64,000 bases of DNA. Origin: Globomyces pollinis-pini. Taxonomy: Eukaryota > Chytridiomycota > Chytridiomycetes > Rhizophydiales > Globomycetaceae. Positions 23,681-34,023 of this stretch are shown here, in pieces. The stretch's first letter is position 1, and the number at the start of each line of letters is the position of its first letter. Under the pieces are notes generated by a model. The model made no database searches, was not told where the DNA came from, and saw only the letters and a list, made by a program, of their open reading frames with translations. Position numbers and translations under genes: made by a program. The stretch lies in NCBI GenBank assembly GCA_025399215.1, contig MU621165.1, positions 1 to 64,000 on the forward strand, read 5' to 3'.

Positions 23681-24651
23681 TTAATACTGTCGATTGGATC
23701 TCGCTGATTGAGGTTGATCTTCTTTTAATGAACTGTCTAGCTTTTGACGTGACTCGTATTGTTTGATGCCATCTAAATGAGCCTTTCCAAGCACTCCAGC
23801 TATTAAACGCAGTCCAGCTAATGAATCGTCATTTGCAGGTATAGGATATTGAACTTGTGATGGATCGCAATCAGTATCGCAAATAGCAATGACTGGTATT
23901 TTTGCTAACTGTGCTTCTCTAACAGCCCAAATTGTGTTTGGATAATCAAACAGTACCAATAAATCCGGTTTATGAACATATGGTTGTTTATCTGGAATTT
24001 CTATTTCATCTTCATCATTTTCTGTGTTTTGAGATTGGGGCAACATATTTTGAGTGACCTGGATGACGTTCAATTGATCTGAAAGAACTTTACCTTATCT
24101 GGGTCATATCCAACTGATCTTCGCAAGACACGTTCCTTATTGGTCATTAAACCACCAGTCCAATGAATAGAGAAGAATGCATTATTCTCTTTTGCAGTGG
24201 TAACCATTAATTTATGCAGTGATGGTTTGGTTCTACAGTTATAAATATATAATAGTACCCAACAAATAGAACATTTCCACCTTCAGCAGCGACTTCTTTT
24301 ACCACACCGCAAGCTCTTCTGAGTGCTGCCAACGTGTGATCCAAGTTAATAATATGTACACCTTGTCGATGACCATAACTAACGTTAAGAGTAATTATAA
24401 TACATGAACGGAAGCATTGATGGATTCCAGGTTGATTTATTATGTCCCAAATGCAAATTAGCAGCCATGAGAGTCTGAATTGATAAAGTATGTGAGGTGT
24501 AGATTGGTTCTTTAATTGCTGGTGGAATCAATGCCGACAAATCAGCAGCTGAAGGAACAGCAGCAACTGAAGAGGAGTATACTTTTCCAACTCTCTTCAT
24601 CGTCCTTTCTAGTGTCTGCGATGGTAGATTTTTTAGAATCGTTGGTCTCAT
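23681..24651 (-). CDS. MRP4: Mitochondrial small-subunit ribosomal protein uS2m (MRP4)
   Basis: The N-terminus MRPTILKNLPSQTLERTMKR is basic and lacks acidic residues, as in a mitochondrial presequence. It is followed by the uS2 core: AANLHLGHNKSTWNPSMLPF, YGHRQGVHIINLDHTLAALR, GNVLFVG|TKPSLHKL, FFSIHWTGGLMTNKERVLRR, KPDLLVLFDYPNTIWAVREA, IPVIAICDTDCDPSQVQYPI and PANDDSLAGLRLIAG. This is complete for uS2 with a mitochondrial-type insert around residues 190-215 (NTENDEDEIEIPDKQP). Introns of 25-26 nt are clear. It shares a convergent intergenic gap of about 65 bp with RAD51. Confidence 0.93.
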
Positions 24652-24704
24652 AATAAAAAAAAAATGTAAAAAGTATTGACTGTTTATCAAACAGAAAAAT
24701 TAAA

Positions 24705-25401
24705 CTACTCGGCCTTGGGTTCATCCTCGGCAGCGTCTTGTCGGATCAGAGTTTTCCCGTCCAGCTTTTTGGCTGTTGGGAATCGTTTGGTGATTTCAGG
24801 TACCCAGCTTCCATCTGCTGTACACTTTTCTTCTATTGGATTTCCAGAAAATAAAACATCTTCAAGGCATGGGAGTCCAGCCTATTGAGAATTAGTTGAT
24901 TTCATTGGATTTACTGCTGGCATGATTGCTGGCCAATCTTTCAGTTTGTTGTTGCAAATGTAAAGAACCTTCAACTTCTTGCAACATTCAACTCCTGTAT
25001 GATTAATATTGGGTCGATCACCATTTAGTTTTTCAATCATGTTATACGATAACCAGAGCTCTTGAAGAGTTTCTGCTACGGCATCCAGTCCTTCAATCTT
25101 CTTCAACGAATTTCGACCAAGTGATAGAATCCTCAAGTTTGCTTACCATTAAGGATTGAAATCATTTACCTAATCCATTCAAATTACTGATTTTTTCAAT
25201 TTGATTTGTTGATAGGGATAAATGTCTAATATTAGATTTACAAAGACTGTGGACGTACTCAACTTTAACTAAAGTTGCCAATGAAGCGTCCATTTTGGCA
25301 ATGAATGGTTGAGTCATCATACATTTTACAACTGTTGCTTCCTGTATTGGTTGTCCGGGATGTTTCTCTTCCCAGAGTTTTAACGCATCCTTTGTTGTCA
25401 T
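24705..25401 (-). CDS. DNAL1: Axonemal dynein light chain 1 (outer arm LC1, DNAL1), leucine-rich repeats
   Basis: [101 protein letters not shown] and a tail [11 protein letters not shown] ... EDEPKAE follow the LC1 protein from end to end. LC1 is an SDS22-type LRR protein bound to the outer-arm gamma heavy chain motor domain of cilia and flagella. Its presence with intact frame implies that the organism builds a motile flagellum. Introns are short (one of 28-29 nt within LNGL|ANLRIL). Length is about 190 residues, as in animals and algae. Confidence 0.94.
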
Positions 25402-25605
25402 TCCCTTGGACTATCCCATTAGTTTAATGTTGTGATGATACCATGTTGATATAATTTGTGTAAAAACTAGAAACGCGACCCAAACAAACAGAAGTTTAAA
25501 ATTTTATCATAACAAGTAGTTTTGAACTTGCTCAAGAAGTCTCAGTATGTTAATAATAGCAACTGCATTTCAACTAAGCGGTTTTATATATTATACAAAA
25601 AAGAA

Positions 25606-27256
25606 CTAGAAATTCTCTTTACCATAGTAGAATCTAGTTCCATCAGGAGTAGACTCAGTAAACTTGTTGCATGCTTTGTGTAATGCTTGAGATAATACTT
25701 TTGGTCCACAAAAGAACACACCAATATCAGCACCACGATGTTTGTTTCTGACCATTCCAAATACTTCATCCCAGTTTGGTCGACCAAAATGAGTACGTGC
25801 GCGAAGTCCGGTAAGAGCATCTTTACCATCTTCACCATCATTAATACATATGTTTTTGACTTCACTCAATTTCAGTTTTCCAGTTAAATAAGTGTGTATC
25901 TCAAGGAAATGATCAATATTCTCTTCTTCCAAAGTTTGAAGTAAGTCCGAAAACCATTCAAATGCCTAAAGAACGTTAACATAGATTAAAAATACCTGTT
26001 TATCACGAGCGGTCCAAACAAAATAGACTTTCTTAAGCGCGACAGGATCTGCAGAGTTTTGTAAACGATACCAAACTGTTTTCAAAATAGAAGCGAATGG
26101 AGTAACACCAATACCAGCACCAACTAAAATTGCAGCTTCATAATCAAACACATCTTCAGAGGCAGAACCAAAACCACCATCCAACATTACGAATGGAAGA
26201 TCTTTTGGAGGACTCATATTTTCTTCACCTGGTAAACCAAATCGACAACCAAGACGCTGTGCGAATTTTGTAGTCCAATCTCCGACCACACGAATGTGTA
26301 GTGAACAGAAGTCTTCGTATGGTGAAGAGGTTAAAGTAAAAGGATGCCATTCGAACAGACCAATTTCAGGGCAACAAATAAACATGTACTGTCCAGCTTT
26401 GGCCTTGAAAGTATCTTTTTTGAATTGAACTTCAACAACTTTAGAAGGATGTTGTACAACTTTCGAAATTTTAGTCTTCCTGCGGCCTCTAACTTCTCGA
26501 TATAATCTCTCGCAAAAATAGAACACCCCAGACACAATCCAAGCCTTCCAAAAAGTAGGACCTACATAATCAGAAAAGATTAAAAACAAACCTCCTCTAC
26601 AAGGATCCCCAAAGTCACCTTTGATAAAGCAAAAGGAACCGTGCATCAATAGACCACCAAAAGCGACGATAAATAAGTGGTGAGTAAACCAAAACATTTC
26701 AAAGTATTTTCTTCGAACTGCTTCCATTGCAGATGTGACCATCAAAAAGAAAGCGACAGTTACTATCTGACCTGTCCATCCAGGACCACTGACTAGTGAC
26801 AAATATTCTGGTGATGTTGGAAATACTTTGGCGACATTCATGTAGTTGAAATAATGAGCGACTACATGTACTGTTCCCCAAAAGCAAATACTGTAAGCAA
26901 TCCAAATATGAAAGGTAATATTCTTATCAAAAGGAATAACTCGACCAAGAACAGTACTTCTAAGTACCGAAATTGAGTTTCTGCAAACAGTAAAGAGAAT
27001 CATTCCGCAGAGCATGTTGATAACATTTGCAGCACCACGGGCCATAGGCAAACCATGGCCAAGAACACTTCTAAAGGTAGCCAATACAGGCGTGGTAAAC
27101 AATTGTACATAGGAAGTGATAAAGTAATAAAGTTGAGCAGCAACAAAGATGAAGAAGAATATCTTTACTTGTCCTAATATTGTCAGTTAAATTAAACTCA
27201 CCTTCATTGACCATCCAATTGCTGAAGCTGGGACTTAAGCTTTTTCTTTTTGCCAT
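25606..27256 (-). CDS. NADPH oxidase (NoxA/NoxB class, no EF-hands)
   Basis: The start at 27256 gives MAKRKSLSPSFSNWMVNEG|QVKIFFFIFVAAQLYYF. Six membrane helices include the heme ligands (FHIWIAYSICFWGTVHVVAH; FWFTHHLFIVAFGGLLMHG). The FAD site HPFTLTSSPYEDF, the pyridine-nucleotide site LVGAGIGVTPFASILKTVWY and the FFCGPKVLSQALH segment follow, and the protein ends YYGKENF. It moves electrons from NADPH to O2 to make superoxide. Lack of an N-terminal calcium-binding extension places it with fungal NoxA/B rather than NoxC or Nox5. Introns are few compared with its neighbours: most of the core (25966-27102) is a single exon. Confidence 0.95.
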
Positions 27257-28050
27257 TACTCAATCTCTCATCATTTTCAGTCTTTTATATGCTTTTGGGT
27301 TCTGAAGGAGCCTTACCTGTTTTGAAACTCAAGGCGCGCTGAGCCCCTTATTTTGTAATACTCAAGTTCTTATTATCAATCTACGAGTCTATCTAGACAC
27401 TCCCTTTCATTGTGGTTGGCCTCCTGTTCCTCGATACGCGTGCATAATCACTTGTCGTCTTGTGTGTATATTTTCTGTCGCGTTATTATGAGAGTCCTCT
27501 TTCAAATGTTGAATTTATTCTCACGGTAGATTTGCTTTACTTGCATATGATATTCTAAAATATTTATCAAGTTTGTAACTCCACCTCCATCTTGGGACAA
27601 ACATTGATGGATCCTCCAAACTATTAGAATAAATAGCTTATTTCGATACTCTTTCATAATGTCGATAATGACGAAGAGTAGCAATCAATGTTACTAATCC
27701 GGTTCCATATTATTGTAACAATGACTCAAATCTATCTTGCAAGTGGAAGGCTTCTTTATTTTTTCTGGCTCATTTTCGGGGACTTGAACAAAAACGTTCA
27801 ATCTCGTTTTCAAAAGATAAGAGGGTATATGGTAAGAAGGAGTAATCAGAATCAAGGCTTTCGCCATGATACAATATGTGGACCCATTCTGTTTAGTTTC
27901 TTTCTTTTTTTAAGTTAAATCACTTTACCCTTGTGAAGTACTGCTTCTGTTGAGCGAATTTATTATGCTTATGTTACTAATAATACTCAAACAATTTAAT
28001 AGCCATATTTAGTCTTATGCACAATATATTCATTCATCAAGAATTTACAA
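27257..28050. other. Long intergenic region, no gene recognised
   Basis: Nearly 800 bp between the Nox start and the 3' end of the Asn/His-rich gene. It should hold the Nox promoter and the terminator of its neighbour. A 76-codon frame at 27688-27918 and a 60-codon one at 27502-27684 have no family likeness, and I did not accept them. Confidence 0.5.
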
Positions 28051-28056
28051 TATTTC

Positions 28057-29112
28057 CTAGTTATGCTTTCCTCCGTTGCTTCCTCCATTTCGATGCCCAT
28101 TATTGTTATGACCCCCATTATGACCACCATTGTTTCTATTGTTATGACCACCATTATGCCCATTATTATGTCCATTGTTATGGCCGTTGTTATGACCACC
28201 ATTATGCCCATTGTTATGTCCACCATTATGCCCATTGTTATGTCCACCATTGTGTCCATTGTTATGACCATTATTATGTCCTCGATTGTGACCATTGTTA
28301 TGTCCACCGTTATGCCCATTATTATGTCCATTGTTATGGCCGTTGTTATGTCCTCGATTGTGACCATTGTTATGTCCACCGTTATGCCCATTATTATGTC
28401 CATTGGTATGGCCGTTGTTATGTCCTCGATTGTGTCCATTGTTATGTTCATGACCGTTATTGTGACGGTTATTGTCATGATGACGATCATCACGGTGATT
28501 ATTGTTGTGGTGTCCGTTTCGGTTGTTGTGGTTATCTCGATGACGATCAGCATGGTGGTCATTACGATGTCCGTTGTTATTGTGGTGACCATTATTGTTG
28601 TGGTGGCCATTGTTGTTGTGGTGACCATTGTTGTTGTGGTGACCATTATTGTTGTGGTGACCATTATTGTTGTGGTGACCATTTTTGTTGTGGTGACCAT
28701 TGTTTCGGTGGTTGTTGTTGTGATGTCCGTTATGATGATTATTGTTGCGATGATGATCAACATTTCGATCATTATTATGATGGCCATTATGGTTGCGATC
28801 GTTTCGGCCATTATTATGATGGTCCCGATTTCGGTTGTCATGACCACGGTTATTGTTGTGATTATCATGGCCTCGATTATGGTTGTCATGACCGCGATTG
28901 TTGTGATTATCATGGCCCCGATTATTGTTGTCATGGCCGCGATTACCATTGTTTCTGTTATGATCGTTATGATTTCGATTGTCATTTCCACGTTTGACGT
29001 TGTTGTTAGACCTTCTTTCTAACACTTCTTGGATCTCCGAGCTTGTAATGGATATGGGAGCAGAAAGTACAGAAGAAGTAAGGGACGCAAGTAAGATAAA
29101 TATTAACTTCAT
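28057..29112 (-). CDS. Secreted Asn/His/Gly-rich repeat protein 1
   Basis: An intronless frame of 351 codons starts MKLIFILLASLTSSVLSAPI, a clean signal peptide with cleavage expected near residue 18. A short linker containing LERRSNNNVKR, perhaps a dibasic processing site, leads into over 250 residues made almost only of Asn, His, Gly, Arg and Asp. The early part repeats GHDNHNNR, the middle NNNGHH, the end NNGHNGGH. The tail is NGGSNGGKHN. Dense His suggests metal binding or pH-dependent behaviour, but that is inference. Because the DNA is repetitive, three other frames across it are also open; the signal peptide and start context choose this one. Confidence 0.85.
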   Translation of the reverse strand: MKLIFILLASLTSSVLSAPISITSSEIQEVLERRSNNNVKRGNDNRNHNDHNRNNGNRGHDNNNRGHDNHNNRGHDNHNRGHDNHNNNRGHDNRNRDHHNNGRNDRNHNGHHNNDRNVDHHRNNNHHNGHHNNNHRNNGHHNKNGHHNNNGHHNNNGHHNNNGHHNNNGHHNNNGHHNNNGHRNDHHADRHRDNHNNRNGHHNNNHRDDRHHDNNRHNNGHEHNNGHNRGHNNGHTNGHNNGHNGGHNNGHNRGHNNGHNNGHNNGHNGGHNNGHNRGHNNGHNNGHNGGHNNGHNGGHNNGHNGGHNNGHNNGHNNGHNGGHNNRNNGGHNGGHNNNGHRNGGSNGGKHN

Positions 29113-29146
29113 TGTTTTTTTTGGTTATGGGGTTCTAATACCTTTG

Positions 29147-29154
29147 CTTTTATA
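29147..29154 (-). promoter_or_regulatory. TATA box of Asn/His-rich gene 1
   Basis: TATAAAAG on the minus strand, 35-42 nt upstream of the ATG at 29112. Most housekeeping genes here show no such clear box close to the start, so this gene may be strongly regulated. Confidence 0.55.
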
Positions 29155-29303
29155 TCAGCAAAGACCTTTAGAAACACACGTCATAAAATCGCCACGAATT
29201 TCAAATGAAGTAATTGAAACAATTACGTAGTTTACACATATTCGCAATCAACACGAGTTCAACACATACGAGATTGGGAACAATTACTCATTATTTATGG
29301 CTA

Positions 29304-29770
29304 TCATATCAGTTGAATAGAGAAACAAGCACCATTCAATCTAAAGCATTTCGTTGATAATTGTCTTTCACGAAACTTTGCTCGTTCAACCCATGTTTCA
29401 GAATCAGTGGTAGGTGTAAAAATTAAAGCCAATCGTGGCATTGAAGAAGTAAAAGTAATCATGATGTCATGAATTATTCGATAGTTTTGTATCTTGGCAA
29501 CTTCTGCTTCAGTCAATCCTGAATTCTTTACTTCTGATTCAAACAAAGTATTCTCCGAGATCAAGCCACTCGGGTATAAATTTGAAAACAAAAAATCAGA
29601 AAAGTTTATCAAAAAGCAAGAATCCAGTCACGGATAATCAACGTTTAATGTTCCTTATTCGCCATTGTGATTCATCACAGCGGGTTCAAGAATAACGAGG
29701 GTGAATCTATTAGGAAGCTTCTTCTACGCTCCGGCGAATGATGATGTTAGCGCCAACGGGTTCCAACATT
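29304..29770 (-). CDS. Hypothetical gene whose 5' part lies in the inverted repeat
   Basis: The main exon (29304-29612) encodes FLFSNLYPSGLISENTLFES, then GLTEAEVAKIQNYRIIHDI, TSSMPRLALIFTPTTDSE and ERQLSTKCFRLNGACFS. An upstream piece inside the repeat reads MLEPVGANIIIRRSVEEAS from an ATG at about 29770. Whether they are joined by an intron is uncertain. I do not recognise the family. The part of the frame that falls within the repeat (through LFESE) is duplicated at 33585-33655, but the rest is unique to this side. Confidence 0.4.
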
Positions 29771-29924
29771 TTTACTGTTGAATCATTTCGTCACTAGTGG
29801 AATATCAATGAGCCAACACAGGCACGGTGTTCCTTTAGTGACCTATTGCTTTGGAAGTTGTTACCGAAACATATGTAGACATGTGGATTATAATTCCATA
29901 ATGTTCGATTCCCGTTTCGAATAT
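29531..29924 (+). repeat. Inverted repeat, left arm
   Basis: This arm is the reverse complement of 33262-33655. By eye the 320 bases at 29605-29924 are identical to the complement of 33262-33581. The outer 74 bases (29531-29604) match with a few differences. The arm contains the possible ATG and first codons of the hypothetical gene. It has no transposase and no terminal short repeats that I can see. Confidence 0.95.
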
Positions 29925-30232
29925 ATATTGGTTGTATTAGAGCTTTATTATCATGCTCTATTGATTAAAAAGTGTCAGAAGAACCAAACATTCTTGAGAA
30001 GATTCGTAAATTTTTAGTTATATGAATGCATAGATTTTATTATACTGCAGTTGATCCATAAACAAAGAGTTATTGAGTGTTGGGTACGACGACAATCTAC
30101 AATCAAATCAAAAAAGCTTACGGTGTTTGACGGTAAAGGGTTCATTTCAAAAGACCTTCTCTCCTATTCACAAGTTAATATGTAATAATGAACAAAGCTG
30201 AAATTCAAGCGTTTAAATGGTGATGATTGATT
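29925..30232. other. Unique sequence inside the repeat loop, no gene
   Basis: AT-rich spacer between the inner edge of the left arm and the 3' end of the membrane protein gene. Nothing is recognised. Confidence 0.5.
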
Positions 30233-30761
30233 TTATCGTACCTGATTTGCGGATGCCTTTCTCTTCATCAACGATTTTCTGAACACCAGCATAGAAATCA
30301 GAATAATCAACAGAACAGCTAATAACCCTATTCCAATAGAATAATCAAAGATATTGAATGGATTTGATTCATATGATGGGTTTAAGGTTGTACTTGGTGA
30401 CGCAGTTGGGACTTGTGTACTTGTAGTTGGTATCTTGCAGCCAATAACTTTCTGTTTATAAACTTCTATCATTGTATCATTTTCACAATATGAATTGTAA
30501 CTATCAAGTTAACTTTGTGAATCCTTTACCAATTTAAGACATGATAGTTCTTGGAACATAAACAATTACTGTAAAATTCGGAATCATTGATGTACGAGTT
30601 ACATGCATTTTCTGGATTTCGAATTGGATAATCAATCATTGTTCCATTTGCATAAACAACACTAGAGCTTAGTTGTCAAGTTAGTATCACCTTGATCTAA
30701 TACAATCATCAAATGGATCTGTTCGCATTGCTTTGTTACATTTAATAGTAGCGTTTGCCAT
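30233..30761 (-). CDS. Single-pass membrane protein with Cys-rich ectodomain
   Basis: Exons join to MANATIKCNKAMRTDPFDDC, IRS|VVYANGTMIDYPI, NACNSYINDSEFYSNCLCS, LNC|YNSYCENDTMIEVYKQ, a Thr/Ser/Pro-rich stem (IPTTSTQVPTASPSTTLN), a membrane helix (SIGIGLLAVLLIILISMLVF) and a short basic tail RKSLMKRKASANQVR. Several N-glycosylation sites (NAT, NGT, NDS, NDT) and eight or so Cys fit an extracellular domain. No signal peptide is seen before the ATG at 30761. Reading further upstream (FVPKSTTNPPTTNRIPP) runs towards the sideroflexin 3' end, so the 5' end is unsure and the gene may be incomplete. No known family recognised. Confidence 0.6.
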
Positions 30762-30879
30762 TGGAGGTATTCGGTTTGTTGTGGGTGGATTTGTTGTTGA
30801 TTTGGGAACAAAGTCTTTTGGTCTAAAAACAAACCTTTGTCAAAATTACCAACACAGTCTTGAGAATAAAAATTTTTAT

Positions 30880-32014
30880 TTAAAGGCCACGGTTGAAAAA
30901 TACTTTATCAATTGGATTTCCTTTTTTATCTTTTAAATTCTGGAATTGGGGTTCGAGTTTATTGACTTCCAGTGATGCAACTTGTGGGAAGAGGGCAATT
31001 GCACAGGGTAATGCTACCAGCAATGAAGCAGATACTGTCACTAATACATGTTAGATGGTATAAAAAATACCAAGATTCAGAGGTAGATTAAGTCTCGGAT
31101 TTCTCTTTAAAAACGTGGTTTTCTCTAATTGTGACATTATTAAACCAGGCAAAAAGAGTGCTGGTGCAGCAGTGGCAATTCTAGATATGGCTACTTGAGA
31201 AATTGCATTTGCTCCTGCATTAGGAGAACGACCCAAGTTATTTCCATCTTTGTCTTGAACAATAATACCATCAACAAGCTCCTTTCTTCTCATCAGATAC
31301 ACATTAAGTGTACCTGCCAACGCAACGGCAACGAATGGTACCGTTCTACCAAGGAATGGTCGAAACTGAACTGGTGCACGATGTGATACCCAATGATTCA
31401 ATCCTAATGCAATCGAACACGAAGATACAACGGCTGCACCATAAGCCACTATAACATTTAAATTCGAGTTTGTATTTACTTAATGTTTCTTGGGTTGACA
31501 TTGGTGTGGTTTTGTTTGCATTTGCATAGTTGAAAGCCACGTTAGCACTTTGGTTAACCCACTGAGATGCAACTACCATGGCCATCTATAATGTGAGATA
31601 TAATAAATTTACAGTTGGATTTGGTATTAACATTGAAGCGATAATTGGCACGTTGGTAGGAACGAATGATGCCATCTAACTATGAAATTGATTTTTAAAG
31701 TTACTCTAAAAGGAAGGAATACTTTATCTCCAGTATCGGGATGAAATGTACTATCCACAACTAACGATGAAAAGAAACGATATCTTACGAGTTTTGGCTT
31801 GCCATAATCTTTCTTTTTCTACAGGACCTGATTTTCCAGCAATATAATTATCAACAAGAGATTTTGCTTCTTGAAGTTGAGCATTTGATGCCAATAAATT
31901 TAATGGATTAGTTAATTGAGAAAAGTGCTTTAATCGACCCCAATAAGTACTTTGATCATATCTGGGTTTAGTGATATCAATGATTCCACCATTCAATGAA
32001 TTCTTTTCTTCCAT
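30880..32014 (-). CDS. Sideroflexin (mitochondrial serine/amino-acid carrier)
   Basis: [137 protein letters not shown] and [18 protein letters not shown] cover the whole SFXN/Mtc family, including HPDTG, the Asn-rich NxSxNxxxNYxN motif and the C-terminal helices. The end is [18 protein letters not shown]. Sideroflexins bring serine into mitochondria for one-carbon metabolism. Introns of 27-29 nt lie after AKT, PFR and NPT. It sits in the loop of the inverted repeat next to another mitochondrial inner-membrane gene. Confidence 0.95.
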
Positions 32015-32104
32015 TTTGTACAAGAAGAATTTCCAATCATTTGATTTATAAATGTCACGAGTGTCACACAATTCAATTAAGAATTTTTTTAATTTTTTTT
32101 GTTT

Positions 32105-33095
32105 TTATTTTTTAGAATAGAAACCATAAGGTAAAGTTGGAATGGATAATTGTTCCACTTCAGGGTCGGGTTTCAAAAACCAGTCTACCATCATAATGCC
32201 TGCAATGGCTGTCACGATCATATCTATCTTTTAATTTGTAATTTCAACGTACAAACTATCGTTTGAGTTAATTCTACTTTCATGGTTTCAATGTTGGTCT
32301 TCATATCGGATAATCGAATAATTAATTTATGATGGATTTCTTGGATTTGTAAGTCTCTATTACCAATTAATCAATCATAACCTAAAAAATTTGAGTTTAA
32401 ATGATCTTTACAAACACTTCGGTGGATAATTCTTTAGATTCAGCTTTATGATTATTCAAATCCATGCTGATATTTGTTTTCAATGAAAGTAAATGTTCTG
32501 CCAACTTTTGATCAATTGATTCAATTTCTCTTTGAATAGATTCAGATTCAGATTTTAACGCTAAAGAGTCATTTTGTCTTAAACTTGATAATTCATTTCT
32601 TAAATCTATACAACTAAGTTCAAGTTTTGATATTACCTTGCAAATGAGCTTTAGAGAGGTAAGTCTCATTTTCAAGTTCAGTTTCCGTGATTAATTCAGC
32701 ACGAAGTGATAGTGTCGAATCTACTAAACTAAAATAAATCTACTATATTAGGACATGGATTTGAATATCAATACATGTTAGATAGCTATGATGTTAAAGA
32801 AAAATGATACCTTGAATTACAAGGCGTTAATAGTCCTCATCAGTGCGACTGACTGACTTCTTGTAAATCCTTGTCTTTCTAGTTGACGTACTAACTTGTA
32901 TGTATCAAAATTAAATCGAGTTGACATAGGAGTTGAAGGTATTTTAAGAAGTTGTGAATTTGATACAATTGACTTTATGATTGGTTTTAAAGAATTGAAT
33001 TTGTTATTGGAATGAACATCAGAGAGTAAACTTGTTTGGTATCTGCAGCTAGCTGCCATTCTAAGGAAATATCTTTGAGTTAGTGACTTTAACAT
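32105..33095 (-). CDS. FMP32: FMP32/CCDC90/MCUR1 family mitochondrial coiled-coil membrane protein
   Basis: The N-terminus MLKSLTQRYFLRMAASCRYQ is a mitochondrial presequence. The family signature FNFDTYKLVRQLERQGFTRS is clear. A coiled coil follows (LRNELSSLRQND, ESIQREIESIDQKLAEHLLS, MKTNIETMKVELTQT), and one C-terminal membrane helix (IVTAIAGIMMVDWFL) is followed by LPYGFYSKK at the stop. This DUF1640 family sits in the inner membrane, with links to cytochrome c oxidase assembly in yeast and calcium uniporter regulation in animals. Short introns separate the exons. It is transcribed towards sideroflexin on the same strand with 90 bp between them. Confidence 0.9.
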
Positions 33096-33261
33096 CTTAA
33101 AAAACTGAAAGAATAAAACAAGAAAGAAAGCGCTTCAACATCATACAAGCTACCCATTCAAATTATGATAAAAACAGACTCAAATTATTAAAAAGATGTT
33201 TGGCTCTATCTACACTCTCTTGACAATTGAAAATGAACAGAAAGCTCTAAAGAACCAATAG

Positions 33262-33655
33262 ATATTCGAAACGGGAATCGAACATTATGGAATTATAATC
33301 CACATGTCTACATATGTTTCGGTAACAACTTCCAAAGCAATAGGTCACTAAAGGAACACCGTGCCTGTGTTGGCTCATTGATATTCCACTAGTGACGAAA
33401 TGATTCAACAGTAAAAATGTTGGAACCCGTTGGCGCTAACATCATCATTCGCCGGAGCGTAGAAGAAGCTTCCTAATAGATTCACCCTCGTTATTCTTGA
33501 ACCCGCTGTGATGAATCACAATGGCGAATAAGGAACATTAAACGTTGATTATCCGTGACTGGATTCTTGCTTTTTGATAAAGATTTCTCATTTTTTGTTT
33601 TCAAATTTATACTCGAGTGGCTTGATCTCGGAGAATACTTTGTTCGAATCAGAAC
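33262..33655 (-). repeat. Inverted repeat, right arm
   Basis: Reverse complement of 29531-29924, with the inner 320 bases (33262-33581) identical by eye. The distance between inner edges is about 3.3 kb. Complete identity over 320 bases of non-coding and part-coding sequence means either a recent duplication or ongoing gene conversion. Confidence 0.95.
33419..33655 (+). pseudogene. Truncated second copy of the hypothetical gene at 29304
   Basis: The right arm carries the same possible start (MLEPVGANIIIRRS) and the same FLFSNLYSSGLISENTLFES piece as the left arm. After ESE the sequence diverges (LHEA then a stop) and the remaining part of the left-hand gene is absent. It is a broken duplicate if the left-hand gene is real. 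Confidence 0.35.
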
Positions 33656-34023
33656 TACATGAAGCTTAAATCTGTCGTTTAAATCTGACTTAGCGATAAG
33701 TTAGAGAAAAGAGGCTTTAGTATAAGATGAAGTCATTAAATCTCGTGGAATTTATTTACACAAATGTTTCATCAGGTAAGTCTTTGAAACAGAATTGTTA
33801 AACACTTTGGGTACAAATACGTAGTTAACCATCAACGATATGTAATACAGTGCGATGCTCTTTATAGTTGCTAAATCCATTTTATTAGCGCTTTAGAGCA
33901 ACACGATGATGAGGAATTCTGTTGTGTTTAAGTATCTTTGGACTGTGGCTAAACTTTGTCATTCTGTCGTCACGCTTTTTAGTAGATGAATATATAGCCA
34001 GGAATCTCCTTTTCATTTAACGT
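33656..34023. other. Upstream region of Asn/His-rich gene 2
   Basis: Unique AT-rich sequence between the right repeat arm and the start of the second Asn/His-rich gene. It holds a TATA-like TATATAG at 33991-33997, 27-33 nt before the ATG. No gene recognised. Confidence 0.45.

Noticed and set aside
27502..27918. Two short frames between Nox and the Asn/His-rich gene
   Set aside because: No family likeness, no splice-linked partners, weak start context.
28100..28900. Possible CRISPR-like or satellite array
   Set aside because: The repeats are in frame with a secreted protein, have no unique spacers, and lie in a eukaryotic genome.
28017..29022. Long open frames (319-331 codons) on both strands across the Asn/His-rich gene 1
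   Set aside because: They arise because the DNA is a simple repeat. They lack a signal peptide or balanced composition; only the 351-codon frame with a signal peptide and TATA box was kept.
33262..33581. Inverted repeat arms as transposon terminal repeats
   Set aside because: No transposase, no target-site duplication seen, and the loop holds conserved housekeeping genes; segmental inverted duplication fits better.
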